This document shows, piece by piece, positions 1-6,149 of a stretch of 6,733 nt of DNA. The position numbers and the translations under genes are program-made. Source of the stretch: CAIUVD01 sp044338255 (GTDB taxonomy: Bacteria; Planctomycetota; UBA11346); NCBI GenBank assembly GCA_044338255.1, contig JBIILZ010000160.1, positions 1-6,733 of the forward strand, read 5' to 3'. Position 1 is the stretch's first letter, and each line of letters opens with the position of its first letter. The notes beneath the pieces are model-generated. The model made no database searches, had not been told where the DNA came from, and saw nothing but the letters and a program-made list of their open reading frames with translations.

Positions 1-95
1 ACCAGGGACCAGGGACCAGGGACCAGGGACCAGGGACCAGGGACCAGGGACCAGGGACCAGGGACCAGGGACCAGGGACCAGGGACCAGGGACCA
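1..95. repeat. Uniform 7-bp tandem array (accaggg), left edge
   Basis: Thirteen perfect copies of the heptamer accaggg plus a four-base partial copy run from the first base of the window with no substitution or indel. The array very probably continues upstream. The unit is the reverse complement, up to rotation, of one variant (ctggtcc) in the longer array at 1931-2308. The two arrays therefore belong to one repeat family in opposite orientations. The complete uniformity suggests recent expansion or homogenisation. It is not a CRISPR array because there are no spacers, and I see no coding role. Confidence 0.97.
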
Positions 96-127
96 ACCTG
101 CAATCAGCCAGCATTCCACCCCGCCCA

Positions 128-151
128 TGAAAGCGTTTGAAAGCGCTTCCA
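128..151. promoter_or_regulatory. Two overlapping LacI/CcpA-type operator-like sites
   Basis: The site at 138-151 (tgaaagcgcttcca) fits the CcpA cre/LacI-GalR consensus TGWAARCGYTWNCW at all 14 positions. The site at 128-141 (tgaaagcgtttgaa) fits 13 of 14. Their central CG steps (134-135 and 144-145) are 10 bp apart, about one helical turn, so two dimers would sit on the same face of the DNA. The sites lie 60-80 bp before the preferred start of the dehydrogenase gene. Catabolite- or sugar-responsive repression by a LacI-family protein is an inference. The regulator itself is not in the window, and I found no convincing -10/-35 pair nearby. Confidence 0.6.
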
Positions 152-210
152 TGTCAGCACACTTCATCCCGCCTGCGGAACCCAATCCGCGATTTACGTC
201 CGAGGTCGTC

Positions 211-1287
211 ATGTCCGTCGCATCTTCTCCGATCACTACCCCGCGCATCGGCATTGTCGGTGCCGGCGCCATCGCCAAGTCGCATGTCGAAGGACTGCGC
301 GCCGCCGGTTGTGAGGTCGTGGCCGTTGCCGATCCGTTTGAAACCGCACGCAGCAAGTTCGCCGAGACCCACAAGGTCACCGCCTACGCCTCGCTCGCCG
401 ATATGCGCAAGGCCGAGAAGCTCGACGCAATCAGCGTCTGTACGCCGAACTCGCTGCACGCGCCGGTGGCCATCGAGGCCTTGGAGAACGGCCTCAATGT
501 GCTCTGCGAAAAGCCGCCGGCGACCAATCTCGCCAGCGCCTTGCAGATGCGCGACGCTGGCCGCAAGAGCGGCAAGCTGCTGATGATGGGCTTCAACCAG
601 CGTTTCGATGGTCATGCCCAGGAATTGGCGCGTCTGCGTGATAAGGGTCTGTTCGGCAACATCTATCACGCCAAGGCTGCCTGGGTCCGTCGGCGCGGCA
701 TCCCCGGCATGGGCGGCTGGTTCACCACCAAGGCCATGGCCGGCGGCGGACCGGTGTACGACATCGGCATCCACGTCCTCGATCGCACGTGGTTCGTTAT
801 GGGTCGCCCCAAGCCGGTGGCGGTCAGCGCCATTACCTATGCCAAGTTCGGCAGCATCGACAGCTACGTCTGCGAAGGCATGTGGGCCGGCCCGCGCAAG
901 GTCGGCGGCACCTGCGATACCGAGGATTTCGCGGCGGCCTTCGTACGCTTCGACAATGGTGCAACCATGCAGCTGGAAGTCAGCTGGGCCGCCAATCGTC
1001 CGGACGAAAACTGCAAGACCTTGGTGATGGGCGACAAGGCCGGCGCGAGCTGGGATGGCGATCAGCTCGAGGTCTACGGCGAGTTCGACAACGCCATCAC
1101 CACCACCAAGATCGGCTATGATAAGTCGATTTTCGACGATCGCTTCAAGCACTTCGCCAAGTGCCTGCGTGGTGAGGCCACTTGCACGTGCACCGGAGAC
1201 GATGGCGTTGCCATCCAGTCGATCCTCGATGCGATCTATGAATCGTCGAGCAAGGGTCGGGAAGTGCAGATCACGATTCCGGATTGA
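211..1287 (+). CDS. Gfo/Idh/MocA family NAD(P)-dependent oxidoreductase
   Basis: Predicted cytoplasmic NAD(P)-dependent sugar or polyol dehydrogenase of 358 aa, a normal length for the family. The N-terminal Rossmann fold carries GAGAIA (residues 17-22) after a beta strand. It is followed by the CTPN segment (77-80) and the hallmark CEKP (99-102), whose lysine (101) is catalytic in this family. The C-terminal alpha/beta domain carries GGGPVYDIGIHVLD (178-191), with Asp184 and His188 at the expected active-site positions. I chose the ATG at 211 because it is preceded by gagg at good spacing and leaves a short leader before the Rossmann strand. An upstream in-frame ATG at 127 would place the operator palindromes inside the gene and add 28 residues of unlikely sequence. 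The substrate cannot be named; inositol, glucose-fructose and many other sugars are used by relatives. The gene appears monocistronic, with its own operator and terminator. Confidence 0.93.
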   Translation: MSVASSPITTPRIGIVGAGAIAKSHVEGLRAAGCEVVAVADPFETARSKFAETHKVTAYASLADMRKAEKLDAISVCTPNSLHAPVAIEALENGLNVLCEKPPATNLASALQMRDAGRKSGKLLMMGFNQRFDGHAQELARLRDKGLFGNIYHAKAAWVRRRGIPGMGGWFTTKAMAGGGPVYDIGIHVLDRTWFVMGRPKPVAVSAITYAKFGSIDSYVCEGMWAGPRKVGGTCDTEDFAAAFVRFDNGATMQLEVSWAANRPDENCKTLVMGDKAGASWDGDQLEVYGEFDNAITTTKIGYDKSIFDDRFKHFAKCLRGEATCTCTGDDGVAIQSILDAIYESSSKGREVQITIPD

Positions 1288-1299
1288 GCCAGCATAAGC

Positions 1300-1842
1300 T
1301 CAATGTGAGCGCGATTGCGGTAGCGAACCCGGTTGAGCCTTGCTCAGCCGGGTTTTTTTCGTGGTCGCACGAGCCTCATGATCAAGCAGCCAGCGCTTCG
1401 CCGCCAAGCCGCCGCCGTAGCCGGTGAGGGCGCCGTTGGCGCCGACCACGCGGTGGCAGGGGACGATGATCGAGAGCGGATTGCGGCCATTGGCTAGGCC
1501 GATGGCGCGGCACGCGGCGGGCTTGCCGATGGCGGCGGCTTGCTGGCCGTAGGTGATGGTCGTGCCGTATGGAATCGTCTGTAGCGCCTGCCAGGCCTGC
1601 AGCTGGAACGGCGTGCCTTCCGGTGCCAGGGGCAGATCGAAGGTGGTGCGTTTGCTGCTGAAATAGTCGTTGAGCTGACGACGGACTTCTGGCAAGGAGC
1701 GGTCATCGCGCTGCCAATCGGCTTGTGCCTGCGGAGCATGCTTTTCGCCGACGATCCACAGTGCAGCCAAGCGCTGTGCGGTGTCGTCGCTGAGCAGGAC
1801 GAGTTCGCCGATGGGCGAGGACACATGGCAGGAGATGGGCAT
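1300..1842 (-). CDS. ogt: Methylated-DNA--[protein]-cysteine S-methyltransferase
   Basis: A suicide DNA-repair protein (180 aa) that moves the alkyl group from O6-alkylguanine (and O4-alkylthymine) to its own cysteine. The active-site motif PCHRV is at residues 128-132 (acceptor Cys129), preceded by NPLSIIV. It is followed by the usual G-x-LTGYGGGLAAKRWLLDHE helix region. The helix-turn-helix/arginine-finger segment (PYGTTITYGQQAAAIG, CRAIGLANGRNP) occupies about residues 91-122. There is a short divergent N-terminal domain, as in Ogt rather than Ada. The ATG at 1842 has gagg six bases upstream. The last ~20 residues (KKTRLSKAQ and onward) form a basic tail encoded through the terminator of the convergent dehydrogenase gene and are probably not part of the fold. 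The frame stays open upstream only because the heptamer array has no stop codons. Confidence 0.93.
   Translation of the reverse strand: MPISCHVSSPIGELVLLSDDTAQRLAALWIVGEKHAPQAQADWQRDDRSLPEVRRQLNDYFSSKRTTFDLPLAPEGTPFQLQAWQALQTIPYGTTITYGQQAAAIGKPAACRAIGLANGRNPLSIIVPCHRVVGANGALTGYGGGLAAKRWLLDHEARATTKKTRLSKAQPGSLPQSRSH
1326..1359 (+). terminator. Rho-independent terminator of the Gfo/Idh/MocA gene
   Basis: A 13-bp stem (1326-1338 with 1342-1354, one G-U pair) closes a three-base loop and runs into seven T residues (1353-1359). It lies 38 bp after the dehydrogenase stop codon and is oriented for the plus strand. On the minus strand no T tract follows the hairpin, so it should not stop ogt transcription, even though it lies inside the 3' end of ogt. 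Confidence 0.93.
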
Positions 1843-1930
1843 GACGGCCTCGCAGGCTGGTGATTGCCAGCGAGCATATATCTGGACAGAAGTGGCGAAC
1901 GGACAATTTTTGAGTTTCGAGTTTCGAAAG

Positions 1931-2308
1931 CTGGTCGCTGGTCGCTGGTCTCTGGTCTCTGGTCGCTGGTCTCTGGTCTCTGGTCTCTGGTCACTGGTCT
2001 CTGGTCTCTGGTCTCTGGTCTCTGGTCTCTGGTCTCTGGTCTCTGGTCTCTGGTCACTGGTCTCTGGTCTCTGGTCTCTGGTCTCTGGTCTCTGGTCTCT
2101 GGTCTCTGGTTTCTGGTCTCTGGTCTCTGGTCTCTGGTCTCTGGTCTCTGGTCTCTGGTCTCTGGTCTCTGGTCTCTGGTCGCTGGTCTCTGGTCTCTGG
2201 TCGCTGGTCTCTGGTCGCTGGTCGCTGGTCGCTGGTCGCTGGTCTCTGGTCGCTGGTCGCTGGTCGCTGGTCGCTGGTCCCTGGTCTCTGGTCTCTGGTC
2301 GCTGGTCA
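1931..2308. repeat. 54-unit heptamer array (ctggtcN) without indels
   Basis: Exactly 54 contiguous 7-bp units (378 bp) with no phase break. The first five bases, ctggt, are invariant. Position 6 is c in 53 units, with one t in unit 26 (2106-2112). Position 7 varies: t in 35 cg-free units, g in 14 units, a in units 9, 18 and 54, c in unit 50, plus the ttt-ending unit 26. The t form fills the middle and the g form clusters towards the ends (units 1, 2, 5 and most of 36-49). Three units make 21 bp, so all three frames of one strand encode the same heptapeptide. This gives long but spurious open frames on both strands (SLVSGLW-like and DQRPETR-like). The array fills most of the divergent ogt/lolA-like intergenic region (1843-2377). 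Confidence 0.97.
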
Positions 2309-2312
2309 CCCC

Positions 2313-2332
2313 GATTCCCGCTTTCGCGAATC
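2313..2332. other. Short imperfect hairpin between array and lolA-like gene
   Basis: gattcccg and cgcgaatc (both arms read on the plus strand) can pair at seven of eight positions around a four-base loop. The motif resembles the gattcccgctttcgcg-type dispersed repeats known from proteobacterial genomes. It lies just after the heptamer array and about 45 bp before the lolA-like start. The rest of 2333-2377 is a C-rich stretch with no promoter I can support. Confidence 0.35.
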
Positions 2333-2377
2333 CGCCCCTCCTTCTTGTACCCAGGCTCCCACCCGCAGCATTTCCTC

Positions 2378-2977
2378 ATGGTCGCTTGCCAACGCTGGTT
2401 GTGTCTGCTGCTGTTCATGCTGATCGCGATGTCCGGTGCCGAGTTGCCCGGCGATGCGCTGGCACGTACGCAGGCCGCCGCCGGCCAGGCCCAGGCCGTG
2501 CGTCTGACCTTCGTGCAGACTAAGCACCTCGAGATGCTCGACGAGCCGTTGGTGAGCACCGGGGCGATGGAGATCGATCGCGCCGGTGGGCGCCTGCGCT
2601 GGCAATTCGATCACGGCGCGACGTTGATCCTCGTGGCTGGCAAGCTGCGCCGCTGGGGCGCCGATGGCAAAGAAGAGAATCTCGGCAACGACCCTGCCGC
2701 CCAGGCCATGGTCGGACAGATGCAGGGCGTGCTCAGCGGCAACTGGAAGGTGCTCGGCGATCTGTTCACGCTGCACAGCGACGCCCAGCACATCGAAGGT
2801 CTTCCCAAGACGCCCGATCTCGCGCGCTACCTCGAGCGCATGCTGATCACCGTCGGCGCTGATGGCAGCCCGCAGCAGATCGAGCTCGACGCGCACGGCA
2901 GCGATCGCACGACCTACGTCTTCAGCGCCCCGGATACCAACTGGGTACCGCGTCCGGAGCGCTTCAGCGGACCGTAG
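2378..2977 (+). CDS. LolA-like outer-membrane lipoprotein carrier/sorting protein
   Basis: A predicted periplasmic protein of 199 aa, close to LolA length. The N terminus is a signal peptide: charged start, then a hydrophobic run CLLLFMLIAMSGA (residues 9-21), with probable signal peptidase I cleavage near residue 21 or 29. The mature part shows the LolA/COG2834 pattern: VRLTFVQTKHLEMLDEPLVS (41-60), then TGAMEIDRAGGRLRW (61-75), then alternating short beta strands. LolA proteins shuttle lipoproteins from the inner to the outer membrane. The divergent copies found in aryl-polyene-type clusters are thought to handle the cluster's own lipid product. The start is the only ATG that gives a signal peptide, but it lacks a good Shine-Dalgarno sequence. 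The gene converges on the ligase gene with a 14-bp overlap of the two 3' ends, and it ends in TAG. A dedicated cluster role, rather than housekeeping LolA, is inferred from the neighbours. Confidence 0.85.
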   Translation: MVACQRWLCLLLFMLIAMSGAELPGDALARTQAAAGQAQAVRLTFVQTKHLEMLDEPLVSTGAMEIDRAGGRLRWQFDHGATLILVAGKLRRWGADGKEENLGNDPAAQAMVGQMQGVLSGNWKVLGDLFTLHSDAQHIEGLPKTPDLARYLERMLITVGADGSPQQIELDAHGSDRTTYVFSAPDTNWVPRPERFSGP

Positions 2978-4346
2978 GCGTCGTCGTCCGCCGTAGCTTT
3001 CCGCTCGCGGTCAGGGTCAGGGGCGCGAATTCCCAGGCCGTCGGTTGCTTCAAGGGCGCCAGGCGCGCGCGGCACCAGGTAACCAGCTCGTCGGCGGCCT
3101 GCGCCTGCGCCTGAGTCGACGGATCTGCGAGCATGACGGTGACCCCGACGGTTTCGCCGAGTCGGGGATCGGGCACCGCGTAGGCATGGCTGGCGAGCAC
3201 CGCTGGATGGCTGGCGAGCACGGTTTCGATCTCCAACGGGAAGACCTTCATCCCGCCGACGTTGATCAGATCCTTGAGCCGGCCGAGTAAGTGGATCTCG
3301 CCATTGGCGGCGATGCGTGCGCGATCGCCGGTGCTGAAATAACCGTCGCGGCAGACCGCGCCCGCCGGCTGCCAGGGATCGAGGTAGGCGTCAAAGAGAC
3401 CCGGGCCACGGATGCGCAGCTCACCGCTGTCCTCGCCCGCGCTCGCATGCACGACCCAGGAAAAGCCCGGCTGCGGCCGACCGACGTTGCCGAGGGCCTC
3501 GCCGGGCTGGCCGTCACTGATCAGCGGCAGGCCGCATTCGATGACGCCGAGGGCCTGGCGCAGGCGCACGCCATGCGTGTGGCGGAACTTTTCCGCGATC
3601 AGCGGATCGAGGGCAGCGGTGGTGCAGACGATGGTCGTCAGCGGCGCCAGCCCGCCGGCAGCGAGGCCGGCGAAACGTTGGCAGTGCCACGGTGAGGCAT
3701 AGGCCAGCGTGGTGCCTTGGCTGCGAGCGATGGTGAGGGTTTCGCTCACGCGCAGGCGATTGCCGAAGACCACGCCGGCGCCCGCCGCCAGGGTCGCGAT
3801 CACCGAGGCCGCCCAGTGAAAGGCCAGCGGCAGCAGCCACAGAACGCGGTCTCCGGGCTGCAATTCCAGCGCCCGCCCAGTGGCGGCGGCACGATCGCGC
3901 AAGGTCGCATGCGCGAGCAGCACGCCTTTTGCCGTACCGGTGGTGCCGCTGGTGAAACGCAGGAAGGCGCTCGCCCCTGGGCCGAGCGGATCAGCGCTGC
4001 GTGCTGTCCCCAAGTCGTGCACGCCCTGCTCGTCGATCAGCCAGCGCAGCTGGGTGGCGGCGATCAGCTGGGCGCGTTCGACTGCCGTCAGATGATGATC
4101 GATGGGCACGTGCACGCCGCCGCAGGCGAGTGCCGCCAGCGAGGCGATGAGGGCTTCTGCACCATCGGGAAGGGCGGTGCCCAGGCGATCGCCGGCCTGC
4201 ACGCCGACCTGTCGAAAAGCGTGTGCCCGGTGATTGATCGCCTGCAGCAAGGAGTGGAAATCGTAGCTCGTCGCGCCATCGACGAGCGCCAACTGCCGTG
4301 GGCTATGTTGCGCCCAATGAGCGAGGGTGGTGAGGACGGTGGTCAT
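2964..4346 (-). CDS. AMP-binding acyl/aryl-acid ligase (ANL superfamily)
   Basis: An intact 460-aa adenylate-forming enzyme, shorter than typical acyl-CoA synthetases (500-650 aa). Motifs in order: A3 phosphate loop FTSGTTGTAKG (131-141); A5 region LGVIECGLPLI (266-276, Glu270); A7 YFSTGDRARI (336-345, Asp341); A8 hinge GRLKDLINVGGMKVFPLEIE (355-374); A10 ASGKLRR (447-453) with the catalytic Lys450. It should activate a carboxylic acid with ATP for transfer to CoA or to an acyl carrier protein; an ACP gene lies 1.7 kb away. The ATG overlaps the stop of the upstream FAD gene as ATGA, so translation is probably coupled, and no separate Shine-Dalgarno is seen. The size and neighbours resemble the AMP ligases of aryl-polyene and xanthomonadin-like clusters, where 4-hydroxybenzoate-type starters are loaded. 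The actual substrate is unknown. Confidence 0.92.
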   Translation of the reverse strand: MTTVLTTLAHWAQHSPRQLALVDGATSYDFHSLLQAINHRAHAFRQVGVQAGDRLGTALPDGAEALIASLAALACGGVHVPIDHHLTAVERAQLIAATQLRWLIDEQGVHDLGTARSADPLGPGASAFLRFTSGTTGTAKGVLLAHATLRDRAAATGRALELQPGDRVLWLLPLAFHWAASVIATLAAGAGVVFGNRLRVSETLTIARSQGTTLAYASPWHCQRFAGLAAGGLAPLTTIVCTTAALDPLIAEKFRHTHGVRLRQALGVIECGLPLISDGQPGEALGNVGRPQPGFSWVVHASAGEDSGELRIRGPGLFDAYLDPWQPAGAVCRDGYFSTGDRARIAANGEIHLLGRLKDLINVGGMKVFPLEIETVLASHPAVLASHAYAVPDPRLGETVGVTVMLADPSTQAQAQAADELVTWCRARLAPLKQPTAWEFAPLTLTASGKLRRTTTPTVR

Positions 4347-5431
4347 GGGGTGTTCGCAGGCGGCGAGACCACGAGGTTGCCGAGGGCGTGGCCGAGGGCC
4401 AGGGCAGTGCCCATGACGCGCAGCGCGGCGGCGGCTTCCGGAGCTGCCGCCAGGCCCTTGCCGCAGCACCACAGCCAGGGCGGTGCGCCACGCGGTTTGA
4501 CCAGGGCCGGCGGACAGCCGTGGCGATCGCGGTTCGGCCATTGCCAGTGGACCCCGTGCGCGTCGTGCACTTCGCTGGGCCAGGCGGCCCAGGTCAGGCC
4601 GCGCTCGCGGCAAGCGAACAACTCCGCGAGGCCCAGGCCAGCGTAGCCGCCTTCATCGCGTTCGGCGACGGCCTGGGCGTGACCGATGATGGTCGCGCCG
4701 AGGAGGGTGGCGGCCTGCTCGGCAGTGGCTGTGGCTGTGGCTGTGGCAGAGGCAGAGGCAGTGGCAGTGGCAGTGGCAGAGGTAGAGGCAGAGACGGAGG
4801 CAGCACGCGCATCCGCGTCGACGACATCGAAGGATAGCTGCCAGCGTCGGGCGGAGATCTTCTCCAGGGCCAAGGTCGGCGCGAGCGGCGCGAGGCGGCG
4901 CAGGGCTGCCCGTTGGCTGGCTGGGGCTTCGTCGAGCTCGAGCTCCAGCTCGACGCGCCAGGCACCGCATTGTCGCGGCGGCCTGGTGGCCACGTCTCGC
5001 CACCAGGCGCCACCGCTGGCGTCGATCACCGCCATCGGTCGCCACTGCTGATCTGCGAGCGTGACCACACCGGCGGCGCTGATGGTCGGCGTTGCCGAGA
5101 GGTGCAGGGGAATGCGCAGCTCATCGAGCGCGCGGCTAAGGCCTGCGGCGAGATGCGTGGCCGAGGTCGGCCACAGCCACACCCGGCCGCGTCGGAAGGG
5201 CGCGCCCGCGCTCAGGCGTGGAATCCACCAGCCGCTGGCGACGGGCTCGAGAAGTTCCGGCGTTGGGGCAGCGATGGCGCTCAGACCGCAAATGGTGCGG
5301 TGCTCGCCGATCACCGCCAAGCCCCCGAGTTGCGCGCGCCGTTCGATGACCAGGACCGCGGCCCCGGCCTAGCGGGCGGCGACTGCCGCGGCCACGCCGG
5401 CGATGCCGGCTCCGATCACGATCACCTCCAT
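4343..5431 (-). pseudogene. FAD-dependent oxidoreductase with in-frame amber codon
   Basis: Read from the ATG at 5431, the frame begins MEVIVIGAGIAGVAAAV, a classic GxGxxG FAD-binding start. It then meets TAG at codon 21 (5371-5369) and continues in the same frame as AGAAVLVIERRAQLGG, with the acidic residue that ends the Rossmann beta2 strand. It stays open to TGA at 4343, 362 positions in all. The C terminus AAALRVMGTALALGHALG (full-length positions about 334-351) matches the FAD_oxidored family end, and GEHRTICGL (about 42-50) fits the same family. If TAG stops translation, only initiation at a downstream TTG (5320) or GTG would give a product, and that product would lack the FAD site. The gene is translationally coupled to the ligase. 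A Ser/Ala/Thr low-complexity segment interrupts the second half. The redox substrate is unknown; modification of a carrier-bound acyl or aryl chain is an inference. A recent nonsense mutation, a sequencing error or stop-codon readthrough are all possible. Confidence 0.82.
4721..4806. repeat. Imperfect hexamer repeat inside the FAD gene
   Basis: Runs of gtggct, ggcaga and ggcagt hexamers on the plus strand encode, on the minus strand, about 28 residues of alternating Ala with Thr or Ser (full-length positions about 209-237). The frame is kept, as expected for a 6-bp slippage repeat in coding sequence. It probably forms a flexible surface linker and is likely to vary in length between strains. 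Confidence 0.85.
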
Positions 5432-5507
5432 GGGCGGACATCCATGCACGGAATCGTCACTGGCGATAGACGATGGCAATCACACCTCGGCCCTCGACCA
5501 TGCGCGC

Positions 5508-5552
5508 ATGCGCTGGCTTTGCATACGACGGCTTTGCATGCGACGGCTCTGC
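5508..5552 (+). repeat. Three 15-bp tandem copies at the lipoprotein start
   Basis: Units start at 5508, 5523 and 5538 and read roughly atNcgNYggctNtgc, encoding MRWLC, IRRLC and MRRLC. A fourth ATG follows at 5553. The duplication multiplies both the possible start codons and the arginines of the signal-peptide n-region. Confidence 0.85.
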
Positions 5553-6149
5553 ATGACGGTGGCGGTGCTGGCCCTGGCCGGCTGCGGCGAGCGCGTGCCG
5601 CCCGCCGGGTGGGCGCGGGCGCAGGTCCTCCGCGACGGCTCGCCGGCGGTGGCGTGGCATGAAGTCGCCGGGCGCTGCACGGTGGTCACGCCCTTGACGC
5701 GCATCAGTTGTCGGGCGGTGGTGCGGCGGGCGGCGACGGGCGAAGTGCGCCTGGCCCTAATCGCCGATGAAGGCGTGCTGCTATGCGATCTGTCGTGCGA
5801 TGGCGCCGTCGTGACAACGCACCGGAGCATCCCGGATCTGGCGCCGCTCGCTGAGCGCTTCGGCTGGTACGTGCAGCAGGTCTGGGGCAGTCCTTCTATC
5901 GTGCAGAGGAGTGGGCAGCCGACGTGGCGCGATGACGCCTGGCGGGTGGCGGCGCCGTCGCCTCTGCAACCGCAGGCGCAGCGCTGGTATGGCGGGGATC
6001 CGCTGCTGTTGCGTCAGATCGAGGCTCCGTCAATGATTATCATAGTTGGTGATTACCGGCTGTGGCAGGGCGGTTGGTTGGCCTTTCGCAGTACCTGGTC
6101 GTCGGTAGCGGTGACGGTGAGCATCGAGCTCAGTGCGCCAGCGCCGTAG
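5508..6149 (+). CDS. Lipoprotein, possibly DUF3261-like
   Basis: Product of 213 aa with a lipoprotein signal peptide: an arginine-rich n-region (MRWLCIRRLCMRRLC), a short hydrophobic core VAVLALAG, and the lipobox LAGC with acceptor Cys26. The mature part contains GEVRLALIADEGVLLCDLSCDG and later PLAERFGWYVQQVWGSP. This order resembles DUF3261-type lipoproteins of aryl-polyene-like clusters, but the similarity is weak and I do not claim the family firmly. There is no Asp after the lipobox Cys (CGER follows), so outer-membrane sorting is expected. Start choice is uncertain: ATGs at 5508, 5538 and 5553 are in frame. I prefer 5508 because it gives a normal-length, positively charged signal peptide. 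The gene is divergent from the FAD gene (start at 5431) and leads into the ACP. It stops at TAG, ten bases before an in-frame TAA. Confidence 0.72.
   Translation: MRWLCIRRLCMRRLCMTVAVLALAGCGERVPPAGWARAQVLRDGSPAVAWHEVAGRCTVVTPLTRISCRAVVRRAATGEVRLALIADEGVLLCDLSCDGAVVTTHRSIPDLAPLAERFGWYVQQVWGSPSIVQRSGQPTWRDDAWRVAAPSPLQPQAQRWYGGDPLLLRQIEAPSMIIIVGDYRLWQGGWLAFRSTWSSVAVTVSIELSAPAP

Noticed and set aside
154..1152. Long minus-strand open frame opposite the dehydrogenase (332 residues)
   Set aside because: High-GC antisense shadow with no recognisable domain, while the plus strand has full Gfo/Idh/MocA motifs.
1860..1920. Possible ogt promoter (minus-strand ttgtcc and tatatg)
   Set aside because: Spacing is about 20 bases and both boxes match only four of six positions, too weak to annotate.
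1931..2308. CRISPR array
   Set aside because: The units are 7 bp and contiguous with no spacers, and no cas genes are present.
1781..2377. Plus-strand extension of the lolA-like frame through the heptamer array (SLVSGLW-type repeats)
   Set aside because: The signal peptide begins at the ATG at 2378. The extension overlaps ogt in antisense and is open only because of the repeats.
1300..2559. A 419-residue minus-strand open frame fusing DQRPETR-type repeats to the methyltransferase
   Set aside because: The repeat unit has no stop codon in any frame of either strand, so the extension is automatic. Ogt has its own ATG with a good ribosome binding site at 1842, and the upstream part runs antisense to the lolA-like gene.
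2975..3074. TAG readthrough of the lolA-like gene as evidence for recoding
   Set aside because: The sequence after its TAG is the antisense 3' end of the ligase with no domain-like extension, so TAG looks like an ordinary stop here.
3717..4646. Long plus-strand open frame opposite the ligase and the end of the FAD gene
   Set aside because: Composition and lack of motifs mark it as a shadow of the minus-strand ligase, whose A3, A7, A8 and A10 motifs are intact.
6032..6044. AT-rich palindrome-like aatgattatcata resembling part of a Fur box
   Set aside because: It lies inside the lipoprotein gene, matches only about two thirds of a full 19-bp Fur site, and codes for SMIIIV. An internal ACP promoter is conceivable, but no -35/-10 pair fits.
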